Assembly (NCBI RefSeq): GCF_020805785.1
Contig: NZ_JAJGZV010000003.1
Span: forward strand, 583,730 to 647,729
Length of the DNA: 64,000 nt
Origin: Flavobacterium chungbukense
GTDB lineage: Bacteria; Bacteroidota; Bacteroidia; Flavobacteriales; Flavobacteriaceae
Reading direction: 5' to 3'
Shown here: piece after piece, positions 1 to 7,620 of the stretch
Numbering within the stretch: the stretch's first letter is position 1
How the letters are laid out: each line of letters opens with the position of its first letter
Translations under genes and position numbers: made by a program
Notes under the pieces: model-generated
The model's database searches: none
Seen by the model: the letters and a program-made list of their open reading frames with translations, nothing else
Told to the model about the DNA's origin: nothing

Positions 1-144
1 ACTATTCACTAATTACTATTCACTAATTACTATTCACTAATTACTATTCACTAATTACTATTCACTAATTACTATTCACTAATTACTATTCACTAATTAC
101 TATTCACTAATTACTATTCACTAATTACTATTCACTAATTACTA
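1..144. repeat. 14-bp tandem repeat array, about ten copies
   Basis: The unit ACTATTCACTAATT is repeated head to tail with no visible divergence from base 1 to about base 144. It stops six bases before the start codon of the histidine kinase gene. The array touches the window edge, so its true length is unknown. It contains no spacers and therefore is not a CRISPR. Any promoter of the downstream gene lies inside or beyond it. Confidence 0.95.
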
Positions 145-149
145 AAAAC

Positions 150-1619
150 ATGCTAAACATCAAAATGACAATGCTTTCACTTCGTACCAGGATTTTCCTG
201 TCGATGATTGTATTGATTGTTGTGGCATCTTTTTTATTGGCTTCGATTTCGATTATTCAGTTTAAAACTGAGGCCAAAGAATACCATCAAGAACGTTTAG
301 AGAGAAAAGAAAATGCGGTAAAAGAACACATCAATTACGTGCTTTCTACAACAACTTATCCGCTTAAAACAGCGAATTTAGATTTAATTTTCAAAGATAA
401 AATTCACGAATTAGCGCAGATTCATAAAATTGAAATCAATATTTACAGTTTGGACGGAAAACTGTTGAAATCTTCCAAAGAATCTTTCGCTGTAGATAAA
501 ATCGCTCCGCCAATTCCAGAATACATTCTTAAACTGGTTCGTTCTTCCATCGAAAAACGTTTTGTAGACATTAAAACCATCGACGGAGTTAAGAACAGAT
601 CTTCGTACAGTTTAATAAAAGACGAAAAATTCAAACCACTCGGAATTCTAAATCTTCCGTATTTAGAAGACGACGGTTATTACGACAATGAGCTGAACAC
701 TTTCTTGATTCGCTTAAGTCAGGTGTATTCTTTCATGCTGATTGTGGCTTTTGCCTTGGCATATTTCCTTTCCACCTACATCACAAAATCACTAAAAACC
801 ATTTCTGATCGTTTGGAAGAAACCAATTTAGATCAGAAAAATGAAAAGATTGTTTTAGAAGCGAATAGCAAGGAAGTCAATTTCTTGATAAAAGCCTATA
901 ATGGAATGGTGGACAAACTGGAAACCAGTGCTATTAAACTAGCACAAAGTGAACGTGAAGAAGCGTGGCGCGAAATGGCAAAACAAGTTGCTCACGAGAT
1001 TAAAAATCCGCTTACGCCAATGCGATTGACCGTTCAGAGTTTTCAAAGAAAATTTGATCCGAATGATCCAGATGTGAAACAGAAGATGAACGATTACTCC
1101 GAAACTTTAATTCAACAGATTGATACCATGACTTCCGTGGCTTCGGCATTTTCTAACTTTGCTTCGATGCCAGCGCAGCAAAATGAAACACTAAATGTTG
1201 TTGAGGTTGTCGAGTTGGCTTTGGATATTTTCAACGAAGATTATATTTCTTTTCATAGTGATGAACAAGAAATTATTTCTACAATGGATCGTACACAATT
1301 GATACGTGTTATTACCAATTTGGTAAAAAATGCAACTCAGGCGATTTCAGAAAGTCAGTTTCAGAAATCAATTGAAGTTACGGTAAAAAGACGAAATGGT
1401 AATGTTGAAATTGCGGTAAAAGACAACGGAATCGGAATTCAAAAACAAGATATCGGGCGAATTTTCGAGCCTAAGTTTACCACGAAAACCAGCGGTATGG
1501 GACTCGGATTAGGAATTATTAAAAACATTATCGAAAATTACAAAGGAACAATTACCTTTGAGTCAACTTACGGAAAAGGAACCACATTTAGAGTTTCTTT
1601 ACCTATAACCAACTCCTAA
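150..1619 (+). CDS. NtrY-like membrane sensor histidine kinase
   Basis: This is a two-component sensor kinase expected to sit in the inner membrane. One membrane segment lies near residues 14-34 and another near 190-208, enclosing an extracytoplasmic sensor region of about 150 residues. A HAMP-like linker follows, then the HisKA helix with phospho-acceptor His282 in VAHEIKNPLTPM. The ATPase domain shows its N box (NLVKNATQAI, near 390), DNGIGI (near 425) and GMGLGLGI (near 449). The PLTPM variant is typical of NtrY-like kinases. No response regulator is adjacent in the window, so partner and signal are unknown. A second in-frame ATG at 165 is an alternative start. The next gene begins 11 bases downstream and may be cotranscribed. 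Confidence 0.9.
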   Translation: MLNIKMTMLSLRTRIFLSMIVLIVVASFLLASISIIQFKTEAKEYHQERLERKENAVKEHINYVLSTTTYPLKTANLDLIFKDKIHELAQIHKIEINIYSLDGKLLKSSKESFAVDKIAPPIPEYILKLVRSSIEKRFVDIKTIDGVKNRSSYSLIKDEKFKPLGILNLPYLEDDGYYDNELNTFLIRLSQVYSFMLIVAFALAYFLSTYITKSLKTISDRLEETNLDQKNEKIVLEANSKEVNFLIKAYNGMVDKLETSAIKLAQSEREEAWREMAKQVAHEIKNPLTPMRLTVQSFQRKFDPNDPDVKQKMNDYSETLIQQIDTMTSVASAFSNFASMPAQQNETLNVVEVVELALDIFNEDYISFHSDEQEIISTMDRTQLIRVITNLVKNATQAISESQFQKSIEVTVKRRNGNVEIAVKDNGIGIQKQDIGRIFEPKFTTKTSGMGLGLGIIKNIIENYKGTITFESTYGKGTTFRVSLPITNS

Positions 1620-1629
1620 AAAAAGCGTC

Positions 1630-2412
1630 ATGAACTACGAGAATCTTTTAATTACAATTGAAGAAAATATCGCAACCATTACGATAAACAGACCGACAAA
1701 ATTGAATGCTTTAAACAAAGCAACAATTAGCGATTTGAGTAAAGCGATTAAATTATTGGGTAAAAATGATGATGTCCGCGTTATTATTTTGACCGGAAGT
1801 GGCGAAAAAGCATTTGTTGCTGGAGCTGATATTTCTGAATTTGCCAATTATAATATTGTCGAAGGTGCTCAATTGGCCGCTGAAGGACAAGAATCACTTT
1901 TTGATTTTATCGAGGGGCTTAAAAAACCAGTTATTGCTGCAATTAACGGTTTTGCTCTTGGAGGCGGATTAGAATTGGCAATGGCTTGTCATTTCAGAAT
2001 TGCTTCTGACAATGCAAAAATGGGGCTTCCAGAAGTTACTTTAGGATTGATTCCAGGTTATGGAGGAACACAGCGTTTGCCGCAATTAGTGGGTAAAGGC
2101 AGAGCTATGGAAATGATTATGACCGCAGCAATGATTTCTGCAGATGAAGCCAAACAATTTGGTTTAGTAAACCATGTAGTTTCTCAGGCCGAACTTTTGT
2201 CATTTACAAATGTAATTGCTCAGAAAATCATTAAAAATGCTCCTTTCGCTATCGGAAAAGCTATAAAAGCAATCAATGCTAATTTTACAGACGGTAAAAA
2301 TGGCTTTGATGTCGAAATAAAATCTTTCGGAAAATGCTTCGGAACACAAGATTTTAAAGAAGGAACGACAGCATTCTTAGAAAAACGTAAAGCTGAATTT
2401 ACAGGAAAATAA
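1630..2412 (+). CDS. enoyl-CoA hydratase/isomerase family protein
   Basis: At 260 residues this is a full-length crotonase-fold enzyme, expected to hydrate 2-enoyl-CoA to 3-hydroxyacyl-CoA in the cytoplasm. The oxyanion-hole region AGADISEF (near residue 65), the FALGGGLELAMACHFRIAS motif (near 110-130) and the LPEVTLGLIPGYGGTQRL segment with the second catalytic glutamate are all present. It closely follows the kinase gene. No thiolase or dehydrogenase is adjacent, so the exact pathway (fatty acid, butyrate or amino-acid breakdown) cannot be fixed from context. Confidence 0.9.
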   Translation: MNYENLLITIEENIATITINRPTKLNALNKATISDLSKAIKLLGKNDDVRVIILTGSGEKAFVAGADISEFANYNIVEGAQLAAEGQESLFDFIEGLKKPVIAAINGFALGGGLELAMACHFRIASDNAKMGLPEVTLGLIPGYGGTQRLPQLVGKGRAMEMIMTAAMISADEAKQFGLVNHVVSQAELLSFTNVIAQKIIKNAPFAIGKAIKAINANFTDGKNGFDVEIKSFGKCFGTQDFKEGTTAFLEKRKAEFTGK

Positions 2413-2563
2413 TAATTATACCGCAGAGTTTCGCTAAGGTTTCACAGAGATTCACAAAGAAAAAATTATATAAATCTTTGTGTAGCTTTGCAGAAAAACA
2501 AAAAGGCAAAGGTTTTTAAAAACTTAGAACCTTAGTATCTCAGCAACTTAGAACCTTAAAAAA
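2413..2563. repeat. intergenic dispersed repeats
   Basis: This 151-base gap holds two short repeats that recur in the window. The first, near 2424-2490, is a CGCAGAG...TTCGCTAAGG...CACAAAG stretch. The second, 2513-2560, is made of CTTAGAACCTTAGTATCTCAG-like units and ends directly at the next start codon. No separate gene is visible. Confidence 0.6.
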
Positions 2564-2962
2564 ATGTACGAACCAATATTTGCTCTTTTTTGTGAACGAG
2601 TTAAAGAAAGTATTCAAAGCGGAACTTTCGCTAAATTAACTTTAGCCAAAACAATGGGAGATACAGAACTTAAAAATGTTTATTTCCGATTGGTTCTGAA
2701 CGAAGATAATACCTTCTCGATTTCATTAACTTTTCGATATAAAACAGAAGAAATTGAAAGCATTCACACTCTTGATGAAGCTTTATTGATTTTAGGATCT
2801 CATATTAAAAATCCTTTTTTAACGGCACTTTTATTTACAACAAACGATGATGTTACTTTTAAAGTCAATAAAAAGAATGCTGGAAGTATTATTGAGCAGG
2901 CACCGACGTTTAAAAATGCTTCACCAGTTATGTTGGAAATGATTGAAAAAGGAATTATTTAG
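2564..2962 (+). CDS. conserved hypothetical protein, 132 residues
   Basis: This is a soluble protein without signal peptide or membrane segment. It reads as alternating strands and helices, with a motif FAKLTLAKTMGDTELKNVYF near residues 22-42 and SLTFRYKTEEIESIHT near 53-68. From memory this resembles the N-terminal part found on some class I SAM-dependent methyltransferases, but no methyltransferase motif follows here, so the resemblance is only a lead. The gene precedes two other unknown genes in the same orientation with short gaps (14 and 11 bases), which suggests one transcript ending at the terminator near 4044. Confidence 0.65.
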   Translation: MYEPIFALFCERVKESIQSGTFAKLTLAKTMGDTELKNVYFRLVLNEDNTFSISLTFRYKTEEIESIHTLDEALLILGSHIKNPFLTALLFTTNDDVTFKVNKKNAGSIIEQAPTFKNASPVMLEMIEKGII

Positions 2963-2976
2963 TAAACCAAAACTTT

Positions 2977-3504
2977 ATGGAAATAAGAACCTTCTGGAGA
3001 ATTATTATAAAAGGAATCGGTCTGTGGCTTTTAATAAATAGTATTTATGTTATTCCACAATTTGCTTCTTCATTTTCTTTCATTGAATCTGGAGGTTTGA
3101 ATTGGGAAAATTTAATCAGCGTTTGGTTTATAATATTCGGTACACTCGCTGTATACCTATTAATTACAGTTTTTTTCCTTTTTAAAACAGAATGGATTGT
3201 TAGGATTTTAAGACTGGATCAAAACTTTACAGAAAATAGAATTGATATAAACCTTCCATATAAAAATGTTCTCTCTATTGCCGTAATTGTTATCGGTGCT
3301 TTAGTTTTTGTTGAGGCAATTCCAACACTTTGTTCCACAATTTATGAATTTGTAAAGCAGAAAGAATTAATTAAAGATTATTCAGGAACTTCTTGGCTCA
3401 TCTTTTACTTTTTAGAAGCGCTTTCAGGTTATTTAATCATGACAAATAGTAAAACGATAATTAAGTTTATCGATAAACAAATTAACGACGATATAAAACC
3501 CTAA
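2977..3504 (+). CDS. hypothetical membrane protein, four predicted TM segments
   Basis: The 175-residue product has four strongly hydrophobic stretches, near residues 10-30, 48-70, 103-122 and 143-160, with short polar loops. It looks like an integral inner-membrane protein. I recognise no family. It starts with ATG 14 bases after the preceding stop and lies 11 bases before a secreted protein gene, so the three small genes are probably cotranscribed. Confidence 0.65.
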   Translation: MEIRTFWRIIIKGIGLWLLINSIYVIPQFASSFSFIESGGLNWENLISVWFIIFGTLAVYLLITVFFLFKTEWIVRILRLDQNFTENRIDINLPYKNVLSIAVIVIGALVFVEAIPTLCSTIYEFVKQKELIKDYSGTSWLIFYFLEALSGYLIMTNSKTIIKFIDKQINDDIKP

Positions 3505-3515
3505 AACATTTCAAA

Positions 3516-4037
3516 ATGAAAAAAATAATTACACTTCTTCTAATTACATTGCTTTCTGCAACAGCTGTGGCTCAAACTAAGATGAAGCCCTACAAAGCGG
3601 GTCATGTCTTTGATATTAGTTTGCCAGATTATATGAATAAAACGGTTGGTTTAAACGAAGATTCTGCAATAGAATATGAAAGTGAAGTAAAAGAGCTTTA
3701 TGGTTTTGTTATTTATGATTTAAAAGAAGATTTGAAGTTGGTTGAATTAAACTTCAATTCGGCAAAAGAGTTTTACGACGGTTTTATGAAAGACTTTTTA
3801 AAAGAAGACGAGAAAAAGTCTATTTCAGATCCGGTTTCAAAAAAGATTAATGATATTACTGTTATAGAAACTGATGTTCATACTTTTGATAAAGAGGCCA
3901 ATATGGAAATTTATTATTTAATTGGAGTTGTGGAAACGAAAAAAGCATTTTATAAAGTGCTTTCATGGTCTGCAAAGGAAAACAAAGATAAATTTAAAGG
4001 AGATTTTCAGAAAATTCTCTACAGCATAAAAGACTAA
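3516..4037 (+). CDS. hypothetical secreted protein, 173 residues
   Basis: An N-terminal signal peptide (MKKIITLLLITLLSATAVAQ) is evident, with cleavage likely after AVAQ, so the protein is exported. The mature part is acidic and mixed alpha/beta, with no cysteines and no recognised catalytic motif. It is the last gene of a short same-strand run and is followed after seven bases by a strong hairpin terminator. Confidence 0.65.
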   Translation: MKKIITLLLITLLSATAVAQTKMKPYKAGHVFDISLPDYMNKTVGLNEDSAIEYESEVKELYGFVIYDLKEDLKLVELNFNSAKEFYDGFMKDFLKEDEKKSISDPVSKKINDITVIETDVHTFDKEANMEIYYLIGVVETKKAFYKVLSWSAKENKDKFKGDFQKILYSIKD

Positions 4038-4043
4038 ATAAAA

Positions 4044-4073
4044 AATCCCAAAACTTCAGTTTTGGGATTTTTT
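4044..4073. terminator. bidirectional intrinsic terminator
   Basis: An 11-bp perfect stem (AATCCCAAAAC, 4044-4054, with GTTTTGGGATT, 4059-4069) around a TTCA loop is flanked by A-rich sequence on the left and T-rich on the right. It lies between the converging gene ends at 4037 and 4077 and can serve both strands. Confidence 0.9.
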
Positions 4074-4076
4074 ATT

Positions 4077-4730
4077 TTAAACCAATTTTACAAATAGGTT
4101 AGAAGCAATTTTATTCGAAATAGACAATTCTTTATCATTGACTTTAATTTTGACAGATAAATCAAAAGATTCTTTGGAAATAAACTCGATTTTAGAACCT
4201 AATGCAATTCCTTGTTTGTCGAGATATTTCAAGAATTCTGAGGAAGTGTCTTTAACTCCAACGCAAACTCCAATTTGATTTTCTTCCAATTCAGACAAAA
4301 GCTGTTTTTCTATTTTAATAATTCGGCCGTTTGCATCCGGAATAGGATCGCCATGCGGATCTTCAGTCGGATTTCCAAGAAAATCATCCAAACGATTGAT
4401 CAATTGCTCGGATTTAATGTGTTCCAACTGTTCTGCAATATCGTGAACCTCATCCCAGCTGAAATTTAGTTTTTCCACCAAAAACACTTCCCATAAACGG
4501 TGTTTTCTAACAATCATTTTAGCAGCCAATTTTCCATTTTCGGTCAACGATACACCTTGGTATTTTTTGTAATTAACCAAATCTTTTTCCGCCAGCTTTT
4601 TAAGCATATCCGTTACCGACGAAGCTTTCGTTTCCATAATTTCCGCAATCGCATTTGTACTTACTTCCGTTTCTAAAGCAGCAGTTAAATGATATATCGA
4701 TTTTAGATAGTTTTCTTCTGAAAAAGTCAT
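4077..4730 (-). CDS. mntR: MntR/DtxR-family metal-dependent repressor
   Basis: This 217-residue regulator has an N-terminal winged helix (EENYLKSIYHL, STNAIAEIMETKASSVTDMLKKL), a DtxR-type metal-binding and dimerisation region (LTENGKLAAKMIVRKHRLWEVFL ... EVHDIAEQLEHIKSE ... DPHGDPIP) and a C-terminal FeoA/SH3-like domain (from about residue 150). At the position of the DtxR Cys102 ligand (ACRWEH in DtxR) this protein has Glu (AEQLEH), as in manganese-type MntR proteins. It lies directly downstream of the Nramp transporter on the same strand, which supports control of manganese uptake. A matching palindrome is found in front of the transporter. Confidence 0.88.
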   Translation of the reverse strand: MTFSEENYLKSIYHLTAALETEVSTNAIAEIMETKASSVTDMLKKLAEKDLVNYKKYQGVSLTENGKLAAKMIVRKHRLWEVFLVEKLNFSWDEVHDIAEQLEHIKSEQLINRLDDFLGNPTEDPHGDPIPDANGRIIKIEKQLLSELEENQIGVCVGVKDTSSEFLKYLDKQGIALGSKIEFISKESFDLSVKIKVNDKELSISNKIASNLFVKLV

Positions 4731-4737
4731 TTCTTTT

Positions 4738-4836
4738 AAGGTTCTAAGATTCTAAGGGGCTGAGGTTCTAAGGTTTTGTTTTAAAGTTTTCGAGAGAAAC
4801 CTTAGAACCTTAGCGACTCAGTGCCTCAGCACCTTT
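4738..4836. repeat. inverted pair of TTCTAAGG/CCTTAGAA repeats
   Basis: Two arms of about 36 bases (4738-4773 and about 4800-4836), rich in AAGGTTCTAAG and CTTAGAACC units, are imperfect reverse complements separated by about 27 bases. They lie between the end of the Nramp gene and the start of mntR, so any common transcript would carry a long imperfect hairpin here. The same units recur at 2513-2560, 13650-13686 and 42805-42850. Confidence 0.7.
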
Positions 4837-6704
4837 TATTTAACAATCAACAAAGGTATCGAAATTTTATGTCTCAATTTGTCTACGGTTGTGCCGAAAA
4901 GAATATCTTTCAATCCAGTGTGGCCGTGGGTTCCCATAACGAGAATGTCAAAATTTCCTTCATTTATAATTTTCGGAATTACTTTGTTTGGTTTTCCAAA
5001 TCCAAGTTCTGTTTTGATCTTGAATCCTTTATCGGAAAGCATTTCTTTATACTTCAATAATAATTTCTCATCAATAGTAGTTTCATGATCGTGTACATGA
5101 ACCCCGTACATTAAAGCGCCAACAGTTTCTACAATGTGAATAAGTGTATATTCAGTGTCAATACCACCCAATTCGAAGGCTTTATTCAAAGCTGCTTCGT
5201 CGGCATTTGAAAAATCGACAGAAACAGCAATGTTTTGAATGCTCTGACTTTCTTTTGGCGAAAACTTCAATTTAAGATTGTGAGGCGAATGATTGATGTT
5301 TTTGTTTTTTGCTTTTGCAATAAAAGGATTGAAAATAATGTAAAGCAATAAACCTAAAAAACCAAACGCCAAAGGAACGACAGTAAGCCAGAGAATCATC
5401 GGATGATCGGAATTTGCTAGCCAAGAAGTGATTTCGTCATAAACCAATTTCGCATTCAGAGAAACAATAATAGCGGCAATAATCCAGGAAACAATCTGAG
5501 TGGTTTTGGAAATGTGAAAACCTTTCATTTTCGATTTATCGCTCACAAAATGAATCAAAGGAATAATAGCAAAACCTAATTGCAAACTCAAAATTACCTG
5601 ACTCAGGATCAGAAGTTTTCCTGTTACGCTTTCACCATAAATTAAAATTACGATTACGGCAGGAATAATAGCAATTAGACGCGTAATAATTCTACGAACC
5701 CAAGGCTGAATTCTAAAATGCAGATAACCTTCCATTACGATTTGTCCAGCGAGTGTTCCAGTTACGGTAGAACTTTGTCCGGCAGCAATTAGTGCAATTG
5801 CAAATAAAGCGGGTGCCCATTTTGTACCCAGTAGCGGTTCTAAAAATTTGTGCGCATCCTGAATTTCAGCAACTTCATACATTCCGTTTTTATGAAATGT
5901 GGCGGCAGCAAGAATTAAGATCGCGGCATTTACAAAAAAGGCAAGATTTAACGCAATGGTAGAATCTATAAAGTTATATTTTAAAGCTTGTTTGATTCCG
6001 GCTGGAGTTCGATCGAATTTTCTGGTCTGAACCAAAGAGGAATGCAGATATAAATTATGAGGCATTACCGTTGCTCCAATAATCCCGATTGCAATATACA
6101 ATGCCGCTGAGTTTGGAATAGAAGGAATAAGTCCAGCCAATACTTTATGCATTTCAGGTTCTGCAAAAATCATTTCAAAAATGAAAGAAAAGCCAATAAT
6201 GGCAACCAAAGCAATAATGAAGGCTTCCATCTTGCGAATGCCTTTATTAATCAAGAAGAGCAGTAAAAAGGTGTCTAAAACGGTAATTAAGACCGCTTCG
6301 AGTAAGGGAATTCCAAAAAGAAGGTTAATTCCAATTGCCATTCCAAGAACTTCTGCCAAATCGCAGGCAGCAATTGCAATCTCGGCTAAGAAATATAAAA
6401 TGTAGTTAATGTATTTGGAGTACGTTTCTCTCGATGCCTGAGCAAGGTCGCGCTGCGTTACAATTCCGAGGCGGGCACTTAAGCTCTGCAAAAGCAAAGC
6501 CATTAAATTACTCATCAATAAAACCCAAACTAAAGTGTAACCGAATTGGCTTCCGCCGGCTATGTCGGTTGCCCAGTTTCCTGGGTCCATATAGCCAACG
6601 CTTACTAAATATGCAGGGCCTAAGAAGGCTAAAATTTTTCTAAAACCTTTTTTTTTGTTGTCGGTAGAAACCGATTCGTGGACTTCTTCTAAAGATTTAG
6701 TCAT
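4836..6704 (-). CDS. mntH: Nramp Mn2+/H+ transporter fused to a universal stress protein domain
   Basis: The first 450 or so residues are an Nramp-family proton-coupled divalent-metal importer: DPGNWATDIAGGSQFGY at residue 40 onward (the TM1 metal site), MPHNLYLHSSLV near residue 212 (the TM6 metal site), and about eleven hydrophobic segments. After a polar linker (near 465-490) comes a complete UspA domain (SVDFSNADEAALNKAFEL ... GTHGHTGLKDILFGTTVDKLRHKISIPLLIVK) with the nucleotide-binding G-2x-G-9x-G pattern. The usual MntH has about 410-450 residues, so the Usp tail of about 150 residues is a genuine extension. It would be cytoplasmic and could sense ATP or stress to tune transport; that is inference. 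The gene lies upstream of mntR and behind a palindromic operator. Confidence 0.92.
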   Translation of the reverse strand: MTKSLEEVHESVSTDNKKKGFRKILAFLGPAYLVSVGYMDPGNWATDIAGGSQFGYTLVWVLLMSNLMALLLQSLSARLGIVTQRDLAQASRETYSKYINYILYFLAEIAIAACDLAEVLGMAIGINLLFGIPLLEAVLITVLDTFLLLFLINKGIRKMEAFIIALVAIIGFSFIFEMIFAEPEMHKVLAGLIPSIPNSAALYIAIGIIGATVMPHNLYLHSSLVQTRKFDRTPAGIKQALKYNFIDSTIALNLAFFVNAAILILAAATFHKNGMYEVAEIQDAHKFLEPLLGTKWAPALFAIALIAAGQSSTVTGTLAGQIVMEGYLHFRIQPWVRRIITRLIAIIPAVIVILIYGESVTGKLLILSQVILSLQLGFAIIPLIHFVSDKSKMKGFHISKTTQIVSWIIAAIIVSLNAKLVYDEITSWLANSDHPMILWLTVVPLAFGFLGLLLYIIFNPFIAKAKNKNINHSPHNLKLKFSPKESQSIQNIAVSVDFSNADEAALNKAFELGGIDTEYTLIHIVETVGALMYGVHVHDHETTIDEKLLLKYKEMLSDKGFKIKTELGFGKPNKVIPKIINEGNFDILVMGTHGHTGLKDILFGTTVDKLRHKISIPLLIVK

Positions 6705-6723
6705 TGTAAAAGTATTGTTTTCA

Positions 6724-6756
6724 CAAATATAGATAAAAATTATATTCGCGAAACAA
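6724..6756 (-). promoter_or_regulatory. putative promoter of the Nramp-Usp gene
   Basis: Reading the minus strand, TATATTTG (6731 down to 6724) matches the Bacteroidota -7 consensus TAnnTTTG. A TTG (6756 down to 6754) lies 22 bases upstream as a -33 candidate. The start codon follows about 20 bases after the -7 element. Confidence 0.55.
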
Positions 6757-6759
6757 TAT

Positions 6760-6777
6760 TTTTAGACTAGTCTAAAA
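6760..6777. promoter_or_regulatory. perfect 18-bp palindrome, putative MntR operator
   Basis: TTTTAGACTAGTCTAAAA is a perfect palindrome placed directly upstream of the -33 region of the Nramp-Usp promoter and one base beyond the stop codon of the Fur-like gene. DtxR/MntR-family repressors bind palindromes of this size. A site with the same half-sites (TTTAG...GTCTAAA) occurs before the TonB receptor gene at 8754-8769. Assignment to MntR is inference from these neighbours. Confidence 0.65.
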
Positions 6778-6778
6778 C

Positions 6779-7171
6779 TTAAATGTTAGAATTTAAACAA
6801 TTTGGACATAGACCAGACAAAGTAAAGTTGATTTCATTGACTTTATAATTATGAGGCATAATGTAACTTGGCTTTACATTTTCTAAACAAGTTATTTCGT
6901 GGCAATTCTCACAGCTAAAATGAGCGTGGTTATGAATATGCACACGCTGATGCAAATGATGGCATTTGGCGTATTTTACTGTTCCGTCAAGATTTGATAT
7001 TTTATGTATAATATCTTCATTAATCAGACGATCTAAAATTCTGTAGATAGTGACACGATCGCACAAATCATTTAATTGTTTGTGAATTTCTGTATGAGAT
7101 AAAGCAGTCTTAGATTTTTCTAGAACTTCTAAAACAGCCGTTTTTGCTGCGGTATTACGTGTAGTTTTCAT
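6779..7171 (-). CDS. Fur-family regulator, zinc (Zur) type likely
   Basis: This 130-residue protein has the Fur winged helix (TKAVLEVLEKSKTALSHTEIHKQL, RVTIYRILDRLINEDIIHK) followed by the metal-binding dimerisation domain. That domain contains the His-rich segment KCHHLHQRVHIHNHAHFSCENC and a second CxxC (CPNC) for a structural zinc. Flavobacterial proteins of this shape next to MerC-like genes are usually annotated as zinc-responsive, but the metal is not proven by sequence. The gene is divergent from the MerC-like gene, and two TTGCAA/GCAAC palindromes lie between them, so autoregulation is likely. Confidence 0.85.
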   Translation of the reverse strand: MKTTRNTAAKTAVLEVLEKSKTALSHTEIHKQLNDLCDRVTIYRILDRLINEDIIHKISNLDGTVKYAKCHHLHQRVHIHNHAHFSCENCHEITCLENVKPSYIMPHNYKVNEINFTLSGLCPNCLNSNI

Positions 7172-7194
7172 TATTTACAGCTTAAAAAATTAAT

Positions 7195-7245
7195 GCAACA
7201 ATGTTGCGATTGATAAAATTGTTTATATTTGCAACTTAATTGCAA
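7195..7245. promoter_or_regulatory. two palindromes over a divergent promoter, putative Fur/Zur operator
   Basis: GCAACAATGTTGC (7195-7207) is a perfect palindrome around a central A. TTGCAACTTAATTGCAA (7229-7245) has perfect TTGCAA arms. Between them, TATATTTG (7224-7231) matches the -7 element for the rightward gene, so the second palindrome covers the start of transcription and the first lies near the -33 region. The first is also 24 bases upstream of the leftward Fur-like gene. Binding by that Fur-like protein is inferred. Confidence 0.65.
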
Positions 7246-7263
7246 TAAGCAAATGTACACGAA

Positions 7264-7617
7264 ATGAAGAAAATAACCACGTCCTTTTACGATATTTTGG
7301 GAATTTCAAGTGCGACCGTTTGTCTGGTTCACTGTTTGATTTTTCCCTTATTAACGATCCTTCCTTTAGGATTAAGTCACAATCCATTTATAGATTTGCT
7401 GTTTGCTTCAGTAGGCTTATTTGCAATTCTCAAAATTATAAAAAAATCATCTCTTTTGGTCTCTTCCATTTTGATTGTTTCAATGGTTTTAATCTGGATG
7501 AGTGTTTTGAGCGAATTGTTATTCGAAATTCATCTCGATTTAATCTATTTCGGAGGTATCGGAATGATTATCGGACATTTAATTAATTACAAATTACATA
7601 AAAAACCAAATCATTAA
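7264..7617 (+). CDS. MerC-like membrane protein
   Basis: This 117-residue protein has about four hydrophobic segments and an N-terminal CLVHC motif (near residues 20-24) followed by LIFPLL, the signature of MerC-type small metal-transport proteins. MerC proteins are known for mercuric-ion uptake, but chromosomal homologues in Bacteroidota occur beside Fur/Zur-type regulators and probably handle zinc or another soft metal. The stop is separated by only three bases from the next gene, so they form an operon under the palindromic control region upstream. Confidence 0.78.
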   Translation: MKKITTSFYDILGISSATVCLVHCLIFPLLTILPLGLSHNPFIDLLFASVGLFAILKIIKKSSLLVSSILIVSMVLIWMSVLSELLFEIHLDLIYFGGIGMIIGHLINYKLHKKPNH

Positions 7618-7620
7618 GAT

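Noticed and set aside
1..144. CRISPR array at the left edge
   Set aside because: The 14-bp units follow each other with no spacers; it is a simple tandem repeat and no cas gene is near.
7264..7617. Mercury-resistance (mer) operon
   Set aside because: Only a MerC-like protein is present; there is no MerR, MerA or MerP, and the flavoprotein is of the TrxB type and lacks MerA features.
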